32,254 nt of DNA from Dipetalonema caudispina (Eukaryota; Nematoda; Chromadorea; Rhabditida; Onchocercidae). The notes under the pieces were generated by a model. The model was not told where the DNA came from and searched no databases. It was given only the letters and a program-made list of their open reading frames with translations. The position numbers were made by a program, and so were the translations under genes. The stretch is taken from positions 1 through 32,254 of the forward strand of contig JABVXV010000510.1 in assembly GCA_013365325.1 (NCBI GenBank), given 5' to 3'. This document shows, in pieces, positions 18,348 through 32,049 of the stretch (its first letter is position 1; each line of letters begins with the position of its first letter).

Positions 18348-21300
18348 TGTGCATATTTTATTTTTTTGCTAAAAAAAAAAAAAAAAAATAAAATGTCTTT
18401 TACATACGCTAACGACGATCAAATTAATAGTTATTCAAGCTTCCGTAGTTTTTCAAGTGGACAAGACTATTCTTTTACATGCACATATAATATATTTCCG
18501 AAATTGTCATGGACAAAAGCAATATTTTATTGCATACAGTAGGAAGTGTTGTATTGTCATTTCAGGTGGAAATCAATGAACAGATCAGAATTGATGAAAA
18601 TTTGAAACACAATGAATGAACTGTTGATGATCCTTTGTTCATCTCTTGTTGTATCCATATGCATAAATATAAACATGTCTATAGATAATACGAATTTATC
18701 CATACAATTTCAGCTCTTACATCCTTCATCAATTAATTCCTTTTATTTCATCCTACCTCGACTTTCAGTCTTCCGTATAAATTACTATTTCACCATTATG
18801 CAACAAAAAGGATTCTATAGAGCTGTCGGATGATATCTAAATCAGTAATAGACTAATTCAGGTGAACTGTGCAACTATTTATTGACCGATATTACTATTG
18901 AATTCATATAATTCAAGTAATTTGACATTTCTATAAGTCAAGGCAAAATTTAAACACTTCAACAACAACTTTCATCATATATTTGTACGCAAACAGTAAT
19001 CAAAGAAAACACTTCTTCATTTCTCGTCAGCCCATCGACAAAATTGGAATGAAACTAATGCCAGTCTAATGTCGTTCTTATTCTTTGATCTCACCTCCAT
19101 CTTTATTTCAATCAATTCAAACTACGTTTCTCTAAAAAAGTTTTTTTTTTTTTTTTTCCAAGAAAAGTTGCATTAGCAATAGCAATATTTTCCCATTACC
19201 TACCTAACTAAATATTAAAACGACAAGATAAAAATAAAGTAATCGTTATGAGTTTATTGTAGTCAAACAAAGTCTTGATCACACAAAAAAAAAGCATTCA
19301 TAACCGCATTTAATATAATTTAAATTCATTTTTGAAATATAAATTGTGAGAATTTTAAAATCATAATCATCCTGAATACCTAATTCATTCATAGTAACCA
19401 GACGTAATTTTGGTCTTCAATAGATCTGTGCGATCCTATACGATCGCATTCTGATATTTGGTGCATACAATTAAAACATAACAGAAACATTAAATGTTGT
19501 GATAGGACGAGCTGACGAATCAAGAATTAGTATTCTCAAAAGCCAAACATAAGGATGAAATAATTTTCTGCATACAAGCATAAGGATTTCAAACAGATAT
19601 TACACAAAAAGGTAGACAGACAGCCGCTAAATTTCGTAAATATTTCTATCTTTCTAGGAGAAGCAAGGAAAAGAGAAAACCAAAATAAGAAAGTTTGTGA
19701 AAAAATTTTTGTTTATTTTGTACATTTATGCTGACTGGAAATAGTAATGTGACTAAATTCTGGAGTATCTATCACATTTCCGGAGTTTAGTTTAGTTATC
19801 TAATCAGTAAGTCATCTATTTATGGAAGAATGAAATGAAGAAGTATAGTGATGAATTCTTTCTAATTTACAACGAAAATTTTAGTGGAACTGATTAATGT
19901 GAAGTGAGCTGCAGTTGAAGGAGGAAAAGTAGCTTAAAGAGGTATAACACAAATAGAGAAGCATTTACATAGTAAAACAAACAGATAAACATTCGGGATG
20001 ATTTTGGTAGAGGTAAATGCAATGAAAATGTTGTAGCAAGCAAAGGTATGCATATATATATATACTTAAAACAACTTAAACTTTTTGGCATCACTAAAAT
20101 ATAACAGAACAGTTATCCAAGTCATATCTAATCGTACATGCCAATCTCAGTACATCTTACAAAATGTCACATTCAGAATTATCGTTTTTCAAGCAAAGTA
20201 CACATTGATGTACATATAATCTATTAAAATTTGATGAGCATACAGCTTTAGCAAATGTCAGAAGATCAGTTACTTGATTGTTGACATTCTCAATGTGAAA
20301 ATCATGCTGATATTATCATTTTTGATCAAATATTTGATATTTCATCTCTCTAATCTGTCGTTACATCTTTCATTTTCGAACAAATTTCTTAATACAACTG
20401 CTTGTTGCGCTTTGAAAGTACTAATTCTTTCTAATGGCTTAATGAAAAAATATTGATATACTGCAGTGAATTAGTATTTAAACAAACAATTAGTTTCTTG
20501 TTTGGTGAATTTTTTTTTTTTTTTTCCTTTTAATTTAAACAATTTGTTTTTGCTGTAGATGATATAGGAATTATTTAAATGAATAAAGTCTTCATTAAGT
20601 ATCATTCTCTTTTATTTACTATTGAAAGTTACGTTTGATCAGAAAATCACTGGTACTATTAAATGTTGTTGTGAAAAAATATAATCAAAACAAAAAATTG
20701 AATTTAAAACTTTGAAATATTCCAATTTAAATAAAACGGAGGGATTTTCCTTCTCTCTCTGACAAATTACTGAATCATTTTCATGAATTTAAAATATTTT
20801 AGGCCAATCAACGATTTATATGCGAACATTGCCCCTCGATTTTCGCGATATTAGCAATATTTCCAAAACTATCTCGTCTTTTTTCCTTCACTTTGATTAG
20901 ATGGGATAAGTTAATATCCCAATTGGAATATGATAATAAACTGTGATAGGACAATTTTTGAGAAATTCTTATTTAAAGTGTATTAACAGCGATGATTTGA
21001 TGGTAAGTAAAGGAATCTATTGGGACTTATTCATCAGAACAACTCGTTTTTCAAATATATCTATGTCAATCTTTATAAGCTCAATGCTTTAAGATTAAGC
21101 ATTTATGACAGTAAGAAATAAGCAAGAAAATGTTATCACTTATCATCTCTTTTCATTCTACTCTTTATCCCCATGAATTGTTACATAAGAACAATATCCT
21201 TTACAGAAATGGATCAAACTATCGATTCTTTGAGATATTCTAAATTTACACCGCAAATCTCTCCAAATTTATTATTTTCGAAATTACTACTTTGCCGTTC

Positions 21301-23103
21301 ATATATGTTACTGTCAAGCTGAGTTCAGCATCTTTATTGGACCAAATACTACCACACTTACTTCTTCGTTTACAGATGATCCCATACATACAAAAAAGAG
21401 CTTCGCAGAACGAGGTAGAAGTGAGGGAGAAAGACAGAGGGAGGAGAGAGAAAGAAAATAAAATGATACGATATTTATCCGATGGATTATCTTGAAACAA
21501 TATATCAACTAATTCTATATCTTTCATTACATATTCCATTGATTCAAAGAAAACCGCCTGTATGAACCACATTGTCTGTCATACAATTATCTCTTCTTTC
21601 AATATCATCAGATTTTTCATTTTGTTTGCATAATTATAGAAAGGGAAAATGGCATATGTTGCAATTTTTGACGCTTTTACTCATTTACTTTACTTCTTCT
21701 ACTTCATTCTACTTTTAACAGTATCGAATTTTTTTAATCCAAATTTATAATGATGGAATTTTTTAAACCTATGAGAAATTAAAATTTGAAATAAGATTTA
21801 TAAAAATTACCATAGAACAGTGTCAATTTATAAAAAGTTGCTAAATTTCATTCATTCATCAGCTTTATGATATATTTTACAGTAATACAGCAATTATTTC
21901 ATATTTTACTGCGCACTGATTTACATTTCAAGCAGTAGAATGAGGGATTTTTTTATATCACAACGATAGGAAAGGTATTTATTATATCCAAAATATTAAC
22001 CAAAATTTTTGCAACAGATTTAGAATCGAAAATTTGCAAATCCATATGTCGATTATATAAATTCAAATTTAAAATTTCAAAGTTTTTGAACAAAAAACAC
22101 AAATATATATAAGTACAACGATCAGAAACTCCCAACAAGATTAAAGGCAATACACATTTATAATCCAATACACTTTCTAAATCCCACTAACGGACTTTCC
22201 TGGCATAAATCATTTATTTTCGCAGACTACTGCAACATTTAAATTGAGAAAATAAGGAGAATGAGAGAAGGAAAAAGGCTTTTTTTTTAGTATTTCCTTT
22301 TATAAATTAATAAAAATTTCTTTTATTAAATAACTTTTTTTGGAAAAATTTATCTGAGAAAAAACTTACTCAATAATTATGGTTAATTTAAAATTGATTC
22401 CGAAAAAGTGATTACTTATAACCTTTCTGGATAATATTCACTTTATAGCTTATCATTAATATACAAAAATAAATCACATTAATTATTTTAAAGGCGATTA
22501 AACCAAATTTGAAATATTATTTTCCCACTTTTCATACTGACAACTGCAAAATCAAAATAATGTTTGATTATTCAGATTTAATTTCCACATCAATTTTTGA
22601 CATATTTAGGGCATTTAATGATATTCCAGTTGAAATCATTATAGGTAATGATCATTCATGAAAACTTTTTAGCGGAAGGCGTAATTTGTCAAACTATGAC
22701 GATTTATGATATTTCACGATCGAGCGAGAATGAACATCATATTGCTAGAGTATTTTCATTTAGCAAATAATTAACTATATGAATCACTTAACATACTTTT
22801 ATAATATCTCTTATATTCCATAATACTTCCCTTAAATCTTTTTAAAAACTGGCAACTGTTTTCAGAAGATAGAATTTCCCAACTGTGATGCAAATGATTT
22901 TAGTTTTAGGTAGTATTGCGTATAATTAGATCGGATGACATCAAAATGGGCAAGTTTGGGATCATAATTGTCAGGTAGCTTTTTCTCTCAGATATAGGAA
23001 CAGCTGATATAGACAATCATCTCATTGATAATGATACAGTGTTAAGAATACTTAGCCTTATTTCATATTTCAATACATTGTTCAATACACTGCGGTGTAA
23101 GTA

Positions 23104-23141
<38 letters not shown>

Positions 23142-25750
23142 TCACCAAAAGCGGCAAACAAGATATCCAGTAGAAGAGCTGCCATTGAAAAAAGTAGAAC
23201 TCAAATAAGTCAGCTATTTTAAATTATTTGGAAATGAAATATTGGAAAAGATTATTTATCTCTGATATTTTATTTTTTGTATTTTTTTTAAAAGAATCAG
23301 TGATTCATCCAATAGTTACTGTAAAGTAACTAATCCGGCTCTAACGGTAAGTAATGAAGGTTTTCCAACCCACATAATAATTCTGCTCGAGAAAAAAAAA
23401 AAAGATCTAGCTGTAGGCAACATCAATTTTGAAATGATAATCTTTCCAGTTTTTTTCGACAGAGCAAAAGTGCTGATAAAGAGGCGTTCATTGCAATAAA
23501 GATAAAATTTGGTAAAATCTTTACCTTCGAAAAAATGATTTTAATGAAAAAACCCATAGTATTGTACTTTTTTTACTTCCTTGTTCATTTTTCCCATTTA
23601 CAAGTGAACGATTGGATTTCAAGTGTCGAAGCTCAGTTTTTCTTCGGGATCTTGGTCGAATTGATAACTCTGATACATTACCAATCGGTCAGTATTTTTT
23701 GACCGAAATGAGATTTTACCGCTTATTGTTTCCAATTGTCAAAAAATGTGACAGGTCTTAGTTTTTTAATTATTTAGCTTCTTAATTTGACCAATTTATA
23801 ATTTTTATTATCAGGAATGTAACTCACACGTTATTCAGGTCCACTATTCAGTGCAAATTAAATTAATCTAAGCTTAGTTTAGTCCAGAGAAGAAGACGAA
23901 ATGAAGTTAGTATTAACAAGATCAATAGCATTAATTATAGCATTCAGGAAAAAATGGATGGAAAAGAAATTTCTGTCACATTGCTTCCTACTTTCACCAA
24001 GTATTTTACAAATTATGAACAGATCTATCAGATAGTCTTCTGATCCAATGTAATACTCTATTTTCTATGTGTTATTACGATGTTTTGGCATGCAAATCAT
24101 CAAATAATAGCATTAATTATGAAAGTAAATAGGATTTGAATGGTTGTCCAAACACAAAAAAAGAGGAGAAAATAAAATAAATGAGTAATTAAAACTTCAA
24201 AACTACAGAAAAAAAAGTTGAAATATTTTGCAATAAAAATCCGTAAAAAAGAAAATAACAGCATTTGAGCTAAGGTAAAATAATTTGAAAATTTTTATGA
24301 CTTGGTGAAAAAGAAAAAAGGATTAAGACGAAGTTTTTTTTTTTCTTTATGCACATTTCTAGAAGTAAATAAAATTTGAAATTTCATTTTTCCATTGAAA
24401 TTCTCTTAAACTATGTTATTCATAAAATGAAGAGAGAAGGTAACACATGATAAATCTTCTTAGCTGACATTTATAGTTCGTTTACTGATCTATATATTTA
24501 ATAGAAATCTAATCAATTTAATTTAATTCACTTTATTATAACAAAATTTAAGTTTAAAACTTAAGATGACAATAAAATTTATCAACCATGATCAATCGTT
24601 GAATAGGTGAAATGTAGATTAAGATAATTCCTATCAATTAACAATGATTATAAATGTATAACATTTTTTGTAAATAATCACATTAAACAATAACAGCGAA
24701 TAAAAAAAAGAGGAAGAAATGTTAATGTAACAGATAATATAGTAACAATGATTAATGAAATGTTGATATGATAGGTGCACTGATATATCACGATGAATTT
24801 ACGTCAACGTTTCATGTTTCAAATGCATCGATCTATAGAAATTAGCAATTTTACTCATTAATCTGTTAAATTACATTCTTCAGATGATAGTTAAATCATA
24901 TGCTGAATAATTTTTAATTGTTGTTGTAAGTACGACCGGAAAAATAAAAACAACAATTTTTTTCTTTTTTTTTTTTTTTTCAGAGCTAATTTAAATTTTC
25001 AAGCTACATATTCTTATACCAGAGCTTCAAAAATAGCACCTGTCGAGGCATTTCGTTAAAAAAATCGTAAAATCGTGCAAACAACAATTTTTTTCTTTCC
25101 TTCTTCATTTTTTTTTTCTTTTTTTTAAAATAAATGTGAAAAATGGTAGGAAAAATTGAGAAACGTATTATTATTATTATTTTTTTTCTTTTTTAACTTT
25201 GATACAACTAATGATATTGATGAAATAAAAAGAAATGAAATAGTGGATAGATACAGTACGAAAGAATCGGAAGTAAATAAGTAAGTTTCGTTAGATGAAA
25301 TTGAAATAAGCAATTGAGGAAGAAGCTAAGCATACTTTCATTTAGCCAAATAAGCAGCAAAGATGAATGAATGAATTTAAAAAAATGAAACAAATGAATT
25401 GGAATTGAAACATTGAAATTGTAAAATATTCACATGAAGGAATTGTGAAACTTACGAGTATTTTCGGCATAGATGAAAAGTGAAAAGAATATGAAATAGA
25501 CAAGAGATGACATGTTATAGCAAATCCTCAACTAAATCCTTACTTTAATTTCATTCCTTTCCTTCTAGAAGCTTTTTATAATCCAATCTTCACACTACCA
25601 ATCTTACTACAATAAATTTAAGAGAAAAAAAAAAAAAAAATCCAAGCAGAAAAATGGAATCGGCGGCGACTTTGACAGCTAGTAAAAGTGGAATTGCATC
25701 CTCCTATGCTGTCTATGCTTAATGCTCCCGTTACTGCTCATCCCTCTTTG
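18348..25750. other. Intergenic or far-upstream DNA, left part
   Basis: This is AT-rich DNA with T/A runs (such as 23110-23140) and no exon I can recognise on either strand. The longest frame, 108 codons at 21572-21246 on the minus strand, has a centre made from a pyrimidine-rich tract and I do not accept it as a gene. Confidence 0.65.
23110..23140. repeat. T31 homopolymer
   Basis: Uninterrupted run of 31 T. Confidence 0.97.
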
Positions 25751-25846
25751 TATATGTATATGTATGTGTGTGTATGTGTGTGTATGTGTGTGTGTGTATG
25801 TGTGTGTATGTGTGCCTATGTGTGTGTGTGTGTGTGTGTGTGTGTA
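25751..25846. repeat. TATG/TG compound microsatellite
   Basis: Alternating TATG and TG units pass into a pure (TG)n run of about 13 units at the right end. Open frames here (Cys-Val or His-Thr repeats) are artefacts of the repeat. Confidence 0.97.
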
Positions 25847-26992
25847 CGTCAGTATTCGTCTCCGTAAAGTTAAATTGTCTGTCTGTAAATGTTTGTGCAG
25901 AAGTGATGGTCACGCCAGACCAGATCAGACCAAGTAGTTTAGCTTGCAACTGCTAGTCGAGTTTGCTTTCACACAACTGTTGATTGCATAATAAGCTAGA
26001 TAACATAATTCACGAGATAGTAATGAGTAATAAAGGTGTAGAATAAATGTAGTAAAATAGTGTATGATGATGGTCATTGTTATCAGTTATGTATGATTTA
26101 TGGTTTTTGTATAAATTAATTATGATGGTCATTTCAAATGGATAGCCGGTAAATAAACAAATTGATATTGGTCGATAAAAAGATTAAATTCTGAGCTGCG
26201 AAATCATCATCTGCTTTTCTTATCATCATCTATCGATAAACGATCACTGATCATATCATATCAAATTAGTCTTATTATATTACTTTCCAATTTTGTTTTA
26301 AAAAAAAAAAATATATATATATATAAATTGATAAAATAAGAATGGTTTTTTTGGGAGAAGATTGAGAAGGCATATGATGAGATTGACATGATATGGTACA
26401 GTAAATGATCACTCATCGATGAACTATTGATAAGAGATTTTTGATTTCAATAAGATATAAGTAAAATATGAAATGCTCGAAATAAAGTCTGACGATTTAA
26501 TGATGAATTTATAAAATGTTTTTTTTTTTTTCCCAAAAATGAATCTAAATATGTTATTTTAAAAGAAACATAAAATGCGTATGTTGTAAGCAAAATAATG
26601 GGATGAAAAAAAAAAAAAAAAAAAAGAAAGAAACTAAGGGACATTATTTGCCACAACAAATTTTGCTATCAGAAAAGCAATAGCGTACTAAAATACTCGA
26701 AGAAATGAAATTTAGCCTTCAAAATTTTTTACAGATGGCCAAATTTATTGGATCTTACAATGAAATAATCTATAAACAACAATTACTACAGCTAAATAAT
26801 GCCATGTTGGGAAAGTGTGATACCACATGTGAAATTTAATTATCTAAGTTTAATATTATTGAATGAAAGCGTGAATGATAAAAGTAAGGCCACCAGGAAG
26901 AAGGCTTACATTTAGCACTCATCAAATCTATTCTGTTTAATCCGTTCCATTGTCTGGCAAGCTCTGATTGCTTCGTAACATTGTTTCAAAAT

Positions 26993-27041
26993 AAAAAAAA
27001 AAAAAAAAAAAAAAAAGGAAAAAAAAAAGAAAAAAAAAAAA
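26993..27041. repeat. A-rich tract with G interruptions
   Basis: A24, then GG, A10, G and A12: a 49-nt near-homopolymer. Confidence 0.95.
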
Positions 27042-29268
27042 CGCCGCTTTATTTATAATTCGTATTTAATTGGATTTTTTATAAATGAATAAGTGAAATT
27101 TATTTAAATTAACTCAATGTTTCAACCGGAATGGAATAATAACAACTAAATAGCTAACAAAAATAACAACAGGCGATAAAATTTTTAACAATCAAGAAAT
27201 ATGTTTTGTTTTCACCATTTCTTTCTTCATTCTAAATAAGAGGGCGCCTTAGTGCCGTTTCCTACAATTTTCATTTAATGATAATGTAAGCCATATATAC
27301 CTCTAATGTGATTTCATTCCCTAAACAAGGACATCCACGGAAGTGGGAGAGGAAGATGATATTAGCCGGGGAAAGAGATCGTAAACTGACAAAGTGCTGT
27401 TTATTACTCTTAACTATTTATTTAATTTTTTCCTCAACTGTACTACATTTCGCTCTAACGCCCCCCACTTAAGAGCATCTCTTCACATTATCCTTCTACC
27501 TTCAGAATTGCCGAATTTTCGGTTACCTGATGTCCAGATATTACATGTGGGATTTTTGTTTGTTGTTTTTTTTTTTTTTTTTTTGGTTTTAAGATTTGAT
27601 CAAATAAACAATACAAGAGAAAATGGTGATGTTTGTTTTGGATATCATTTACTACACATTCGTATCCATGTTTAATTGAAGAATATACGATACACTTTAC
27701 ATTATTATGTCACGACGTAAAAATTCAAACATCATTTCTGATAAGTTAATATTCAATTTCTATGGATGGCATTTTTCCTTGCAATAATTTGAATGAGTGA
27801 AGAGAATTTTTATGATAGTTTTTACTTTTATAGTCATATTAAATCCAAATAAGTTTTTAAATTTGAAAGGAATTGAAGTTTGTGATACTTCAATGAATTT
27901 ATTATTATAGTATAACAGTGTTTGCTTGTTTTAAAATAAATGAAAGAGAAAAGGAAACAATAACATACGATGTAAATGTACAGATGCAGGCGGTCTTTTT
28001 GCTTTTTTCTTTTTTTTTTTTTTTTTTTTTCTTTGGTTGTTAAAGCAAACAAAATTCAGGATGTAGTCCGGATGTGTATGAGCTTGCGAACTCGTTAGCT
28101 AATAAGCTAACAGATGTGGTGATATGTGATAAGAAGAAAATGGGATCATATTTTTTTGAACGATCAGAACACTCATACAACTATTCTCATAATATAACAT
28201 GATAATTTAATCATCAGTAAAAGTGTGGATATTTTTCTAGCTATAAATAAAATTTAACGATGTAATTAAATGAAATGTTCAAACAATAAAGAGAAAAAAA
28301 AGCTTAAACTTTAACAACGATTGTTTTATTAATTATTGGATTATACTGCAAACAATACCTTCATGTATATTTTCTCGCCCAAAACCTGTATAAATGGGAA
28401 AATTTTCGAATTCAGACTACTGTTTTTTGTGCAAATTTGTTTAAAATAGCAAACTGATGGGGAAAAAAAAAATCCATTTTTTTTCTTAAAATGCTTTAAC
28501 GACAACTAAGAAGTAAATAAATGTAAATTTCGGAAGGTTAGCAGCAACTTTCCTAACAATTAACCATTTTGCCACCTGCTGGATCAAGTAGAATCATATC
28601 GCAGATTTTTTTTTTTCAAGAATCTATGTGTGGCCATATCCTACTAAACATCTTGCTGAAAATTCTTTCTTGCTACACTTCTGTCTTCATTTAATCAGAA
28701 CAACTTAAAGATAATGTAAATTGTAAGCTGCTTAACTTGTCAAGTGCATGCAAAAAATGCTTACATAAACTCATTAAACACATTATTTAGGTTACGTTTA
28801 GACCCAACAAAATTTATCTCCTATTGCATGTGAATTGCAAATTCTGTGCGCTAATATCTTCATTAGAGTCATGCAAAGCGAATTTACAAACATTGTAACA
28901 GAAAGCGTTGTATTTACAACAGATATCTAAATTTAGCATGATATTATCAGTCGATTTGTTGTAAAATGTTTTAGGAGACCATCAATCATAAGGAAAATGT
29001 TAGTCCAGAGGAAAAAAAGTTATGGAGGATAATGCATTCCGAAGTGAGAGCTATCCCAGTACATCCGCTTCCTTGTTCTGTTGAATATGATAAATTCAAG
29101 TTTTATTTCCTAAAAATTAAAAGTTTCAAAAAAATTATACAATCTTTAGATACAAGACTAAAAATCAAAATTCCCTATGCTAATTTAGATTTCGATCATT
29201 TTTAGAAACAGCATGTTACAAAATGAAGCCATTGATATGTCAATGTAGATAAATTTCCTTCTCTTCTC

Positions 29269-29292
29269 TTTTTTTTTTTTTTTTTTTTTTTT
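29269..29292. repeat. T24 homopolymer
   Basis: Uninterrupted T run after a CT-rich lead-in. Confidence 0.95.
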
Positions 29293-29895
29293 ACGACAAA
29301 TAACTTCTTAATTTGGCAATATCCTATTTGATAATATTACGAATCTCTCTTGAATAATTTTATTGTATGATAAGATCAAGTTCAAACCAAGATATTTTTC
29401 TCACTTCAATTCTTTCATGAATAAAAGATTTTCCACAATACTTCCCTGTTCCTTCCAAAAAAAAAAAAAAAAAAAGAAGGAGATTGTTTTTATTTTCTGA
29501 TTTTTTAGTTTCTATAAATTCACACTAATCAATGACAGCTGGTACATTTTCCGGTGCATTTCGGAGATCTACAACATCATTAACTATAGTGATAGAGGAC
29601 AACACTAGCGACATAGCAAGAACTTCAATTCTTTCATCACAGTCGTTTGTTATTTCAAAAAAGAAAAAGCAAAATGTTCATAGAAAAACTTTAATTTTAT
29701 GTGAGAAAAAAAAAAAAATGCCAGAAACTAAAATCATTCGGAAAATTCAATGATATGCATGACCCTACCAGAGATCTAATTAATTATACATTGGATACAT
29801 TCGATCATGAACTCACCAAAGAAAGTTCTGTTCTAATCAATTGTTTCAATCTATCAATTGATACGTCTGCAGATGGAAATAAGAGGATAAAAGAG

Positions 29896-29922
29896 AAAAA
29901 AAAAAAAAAAAAAAAAAAAAAA
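29896..29922. repeat. A27 homopolymer
   Basis: Uninterrupted A run. On the minus strand it would be the T tract inside the putative intron 30018-29867. Confidence 0.95.
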
Positions 29923-30806
29923 GAAAACGAAGAGAAAAAAGCAGCAGTTTATTCGTTTCTTCTCGACCCTTTGACCATCTCTTTTTCCACCTGTATGTGA
30001 CAACATTGCATGGCTTACCGTTGCCGCCTTCAATTTTTCGAATAATTTTTTGCCGCAATCGACAAAATTCGAAATTCAAAAAACGTTATCTTTCACATCC
30101 TCAGGCAAAGGAAACACGACAGGAAAATACTTGAACAAATCCCTCTTCTCTCTTTTTTTTTTTCTCCTTTGCAAGATAGCTTTTTCAAAAGATTCAATTC
30201 GAGATTTCACCAGATCAAAAAAGTTAAACTTAAAACAATGAATAAATTTGTAAGAAAGTTTTAAGTGAATCGATTTGAAGTGCGTAATATTCGTGCTATT
30301 ATTTTTTCCAACTTCGTATTTTTCAGATAAGATTTAATAAAAGTCGATCATGCTGAGGTAATAATTTGATAGAGAGTACGTCAAAACTAGCAATTGGTAT
30401 GATAGGCTCAATGATAACGAATTTATTCTTATAATTTTATTAAAATTTTGTGCAAATTTGTGGAAAATCGACATAAATGATTGATACTATACAATTGATA
30501 ATGAACCAATGGTAAAGGCATTGAAGAGGTAAGAAATTTGACAATTGCCATTTAAGATCGAAGTAAGAAATTAAAAAGTGACATTGGGAAAAAAAAAAAA
30601 AAAACGGTACAGTAGCACAATTATCAATACGGTTACAAAATATTCTACTCTTTTTTTGCACTCAATTTGATGCTTTTATTCATCCTTTTTCTGCTTTATC
30701 TAAAACTACAACTTATCACTGTTTCTTCATCAATGTCCATTTCAGCAATTAATAAATGATAAATTTATTATTAGGTTATATTGCGTCCATTCCAGTTCTA
30801 ATGATG

Positions 30807-30850
30807 TGAGGGAGAGGGAAAGAGAGAGAGAGAGAGAGTGAGTGAGTGAG
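30807..30850. repeat. (GA)n microsatellite with GAGT tail
   Basis: GAGGGAGAGGGAAAG leads into about nine GA units, followed by GTGA units to about 30850. Confidence 0.93.
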
Positions 30851-31547
30851 AATGAAAGAGTGATGAGTAGAAGATAATTGATATTTCACGATCATTCACC
30901 TTTGCTACAATTTATCATGCGTGTCACCAAATATGAACAGAGTAGAAAAACAAGCTATCAATTTTACTTTTATACTACTCAGAAATATTTGGGATTTCCA
31001 ACAGTGTGTATCATTATTGTATGTCTCCGATATCCGCAACTTTTGTCAACCTGTTACATAATTACTATGACATTGTTCACTGATTTCTACCATTAAGATT
31101 AACACAAATTTTCAATCTATTTATCTTTGCTAGCATAGAAATGTAATTGCTGTTAGTTTGCTCAAACGTATTGTTATATAATAAATATATTTCTATAATG
31201 TATTTGTATACATAATCTTTTCTGAAATGAAACATGAAAATGGTTCTGAAATATTTTCAAAATAAAACTTTAAATTTCTTTTGTTAACTGTTCGAAATTA
31301 AAACACATTTTGTTTGCTGAAAATTGGATTTGCTCTTCTATAAATTTTACATTCGATGTATGTTTACGATGTAAGACTATTGTTGCTGATGAGAATAATT
31401 ATTGAAGAGAAAAAAGTTTGAACTTTTATTTTACCTATTCACAAATTTAGTCTTATTTTCTGTTTTGTCATTTATTGCCTTTTGCTTCTCTTTGATTAAG
31501 GTTTTAGCAGCTTCAGTAGCATGAAAAAAGCGCCTTTAACTGTACAC

Positions 31548-31571
31548 TTTTTTTTTTTTTTTTTTTTTTTT
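31548..31571. repeat. T24 homopolymer
   Basis: Uninterrupted T run. Confidence 0.95.
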
Positions 31572-32022
31572 CAACTGCACCAAAGGAAAAATTGATGATA
31601 AAAGACAGAGAAAGATAAAAAATAAATCTCAACCTTTGATCTTTTATAAGGATTCAGGATGAGAGAGTAGTGAAGCAGTTGAAAGATCACTGCTTTTCAT
31701 TTCTCGAGCTATTTCTATACCAAATTTCTCTATAGTAATTTGACTTCACTAATTCCACTTTATGTTGCTGAAAACATCAATAAGTTAAAACAAAAGAAAA
31801 CCAACCGTCGGAAACATCCAAAAGTATTGGAAGCATAAGAAATTTCTTCAAAAATTATCATTTTTTAGATAATAATTACTCAAAAATAAAATTATCGATC
31901 AGACAAATGGAAAAATGCAAATTTAACGATCAAAGTCAAAAATTGTTATTTTTCCAAAATTTTCCATACTATTTTTGTTTTTTAACTAACAAAATTGAAA
32001 TTTTGTAATAATATTTGGGTGC

Positions 32023-32049
32023 AAAAAAAAAAAAAAAAAAAAAAAAAAA
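32023..32049. repeat. A27 homopolymer
   Basis: Uninterrupted A run. Confidence 0.95.

Noticed and set aside
21246..21572. 108-codon minus-strand open frame with a plausible start (VMKDIELVDILFQDNPSDKY)
   Set aside because: The middle is translated from a CT-rich tract and no family is recognised. A frame this long is only mildly unusual in about 14 kb of AT-rich DNA.
25722..25956. Cys/Val-rich and His/Thr-rich open frames on both strands
   Set aside because: They are translations of the TG/TATG microsatellite.
26912..26990. Minus-strand terminal frame QCYEAIRACQTMERIKQNRF ending at TAA, suggestive of a CX9C protein
   Set aside because: There is no AG acceptor between the poly-T tract and the frame, and no upstream exon, so it cannot be placed in a gene.
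29525..29677. Minus-strand frame ending NDVVDLRNAPENVPAVID then TAG, with an AATAAA-like signal downstream
   Set aside because: No acceptor gives a phase that fits the possible upstream exon at 29866-29817. The plus strand of the same DNA also reads as protein-like, so pattern alone is not enough.
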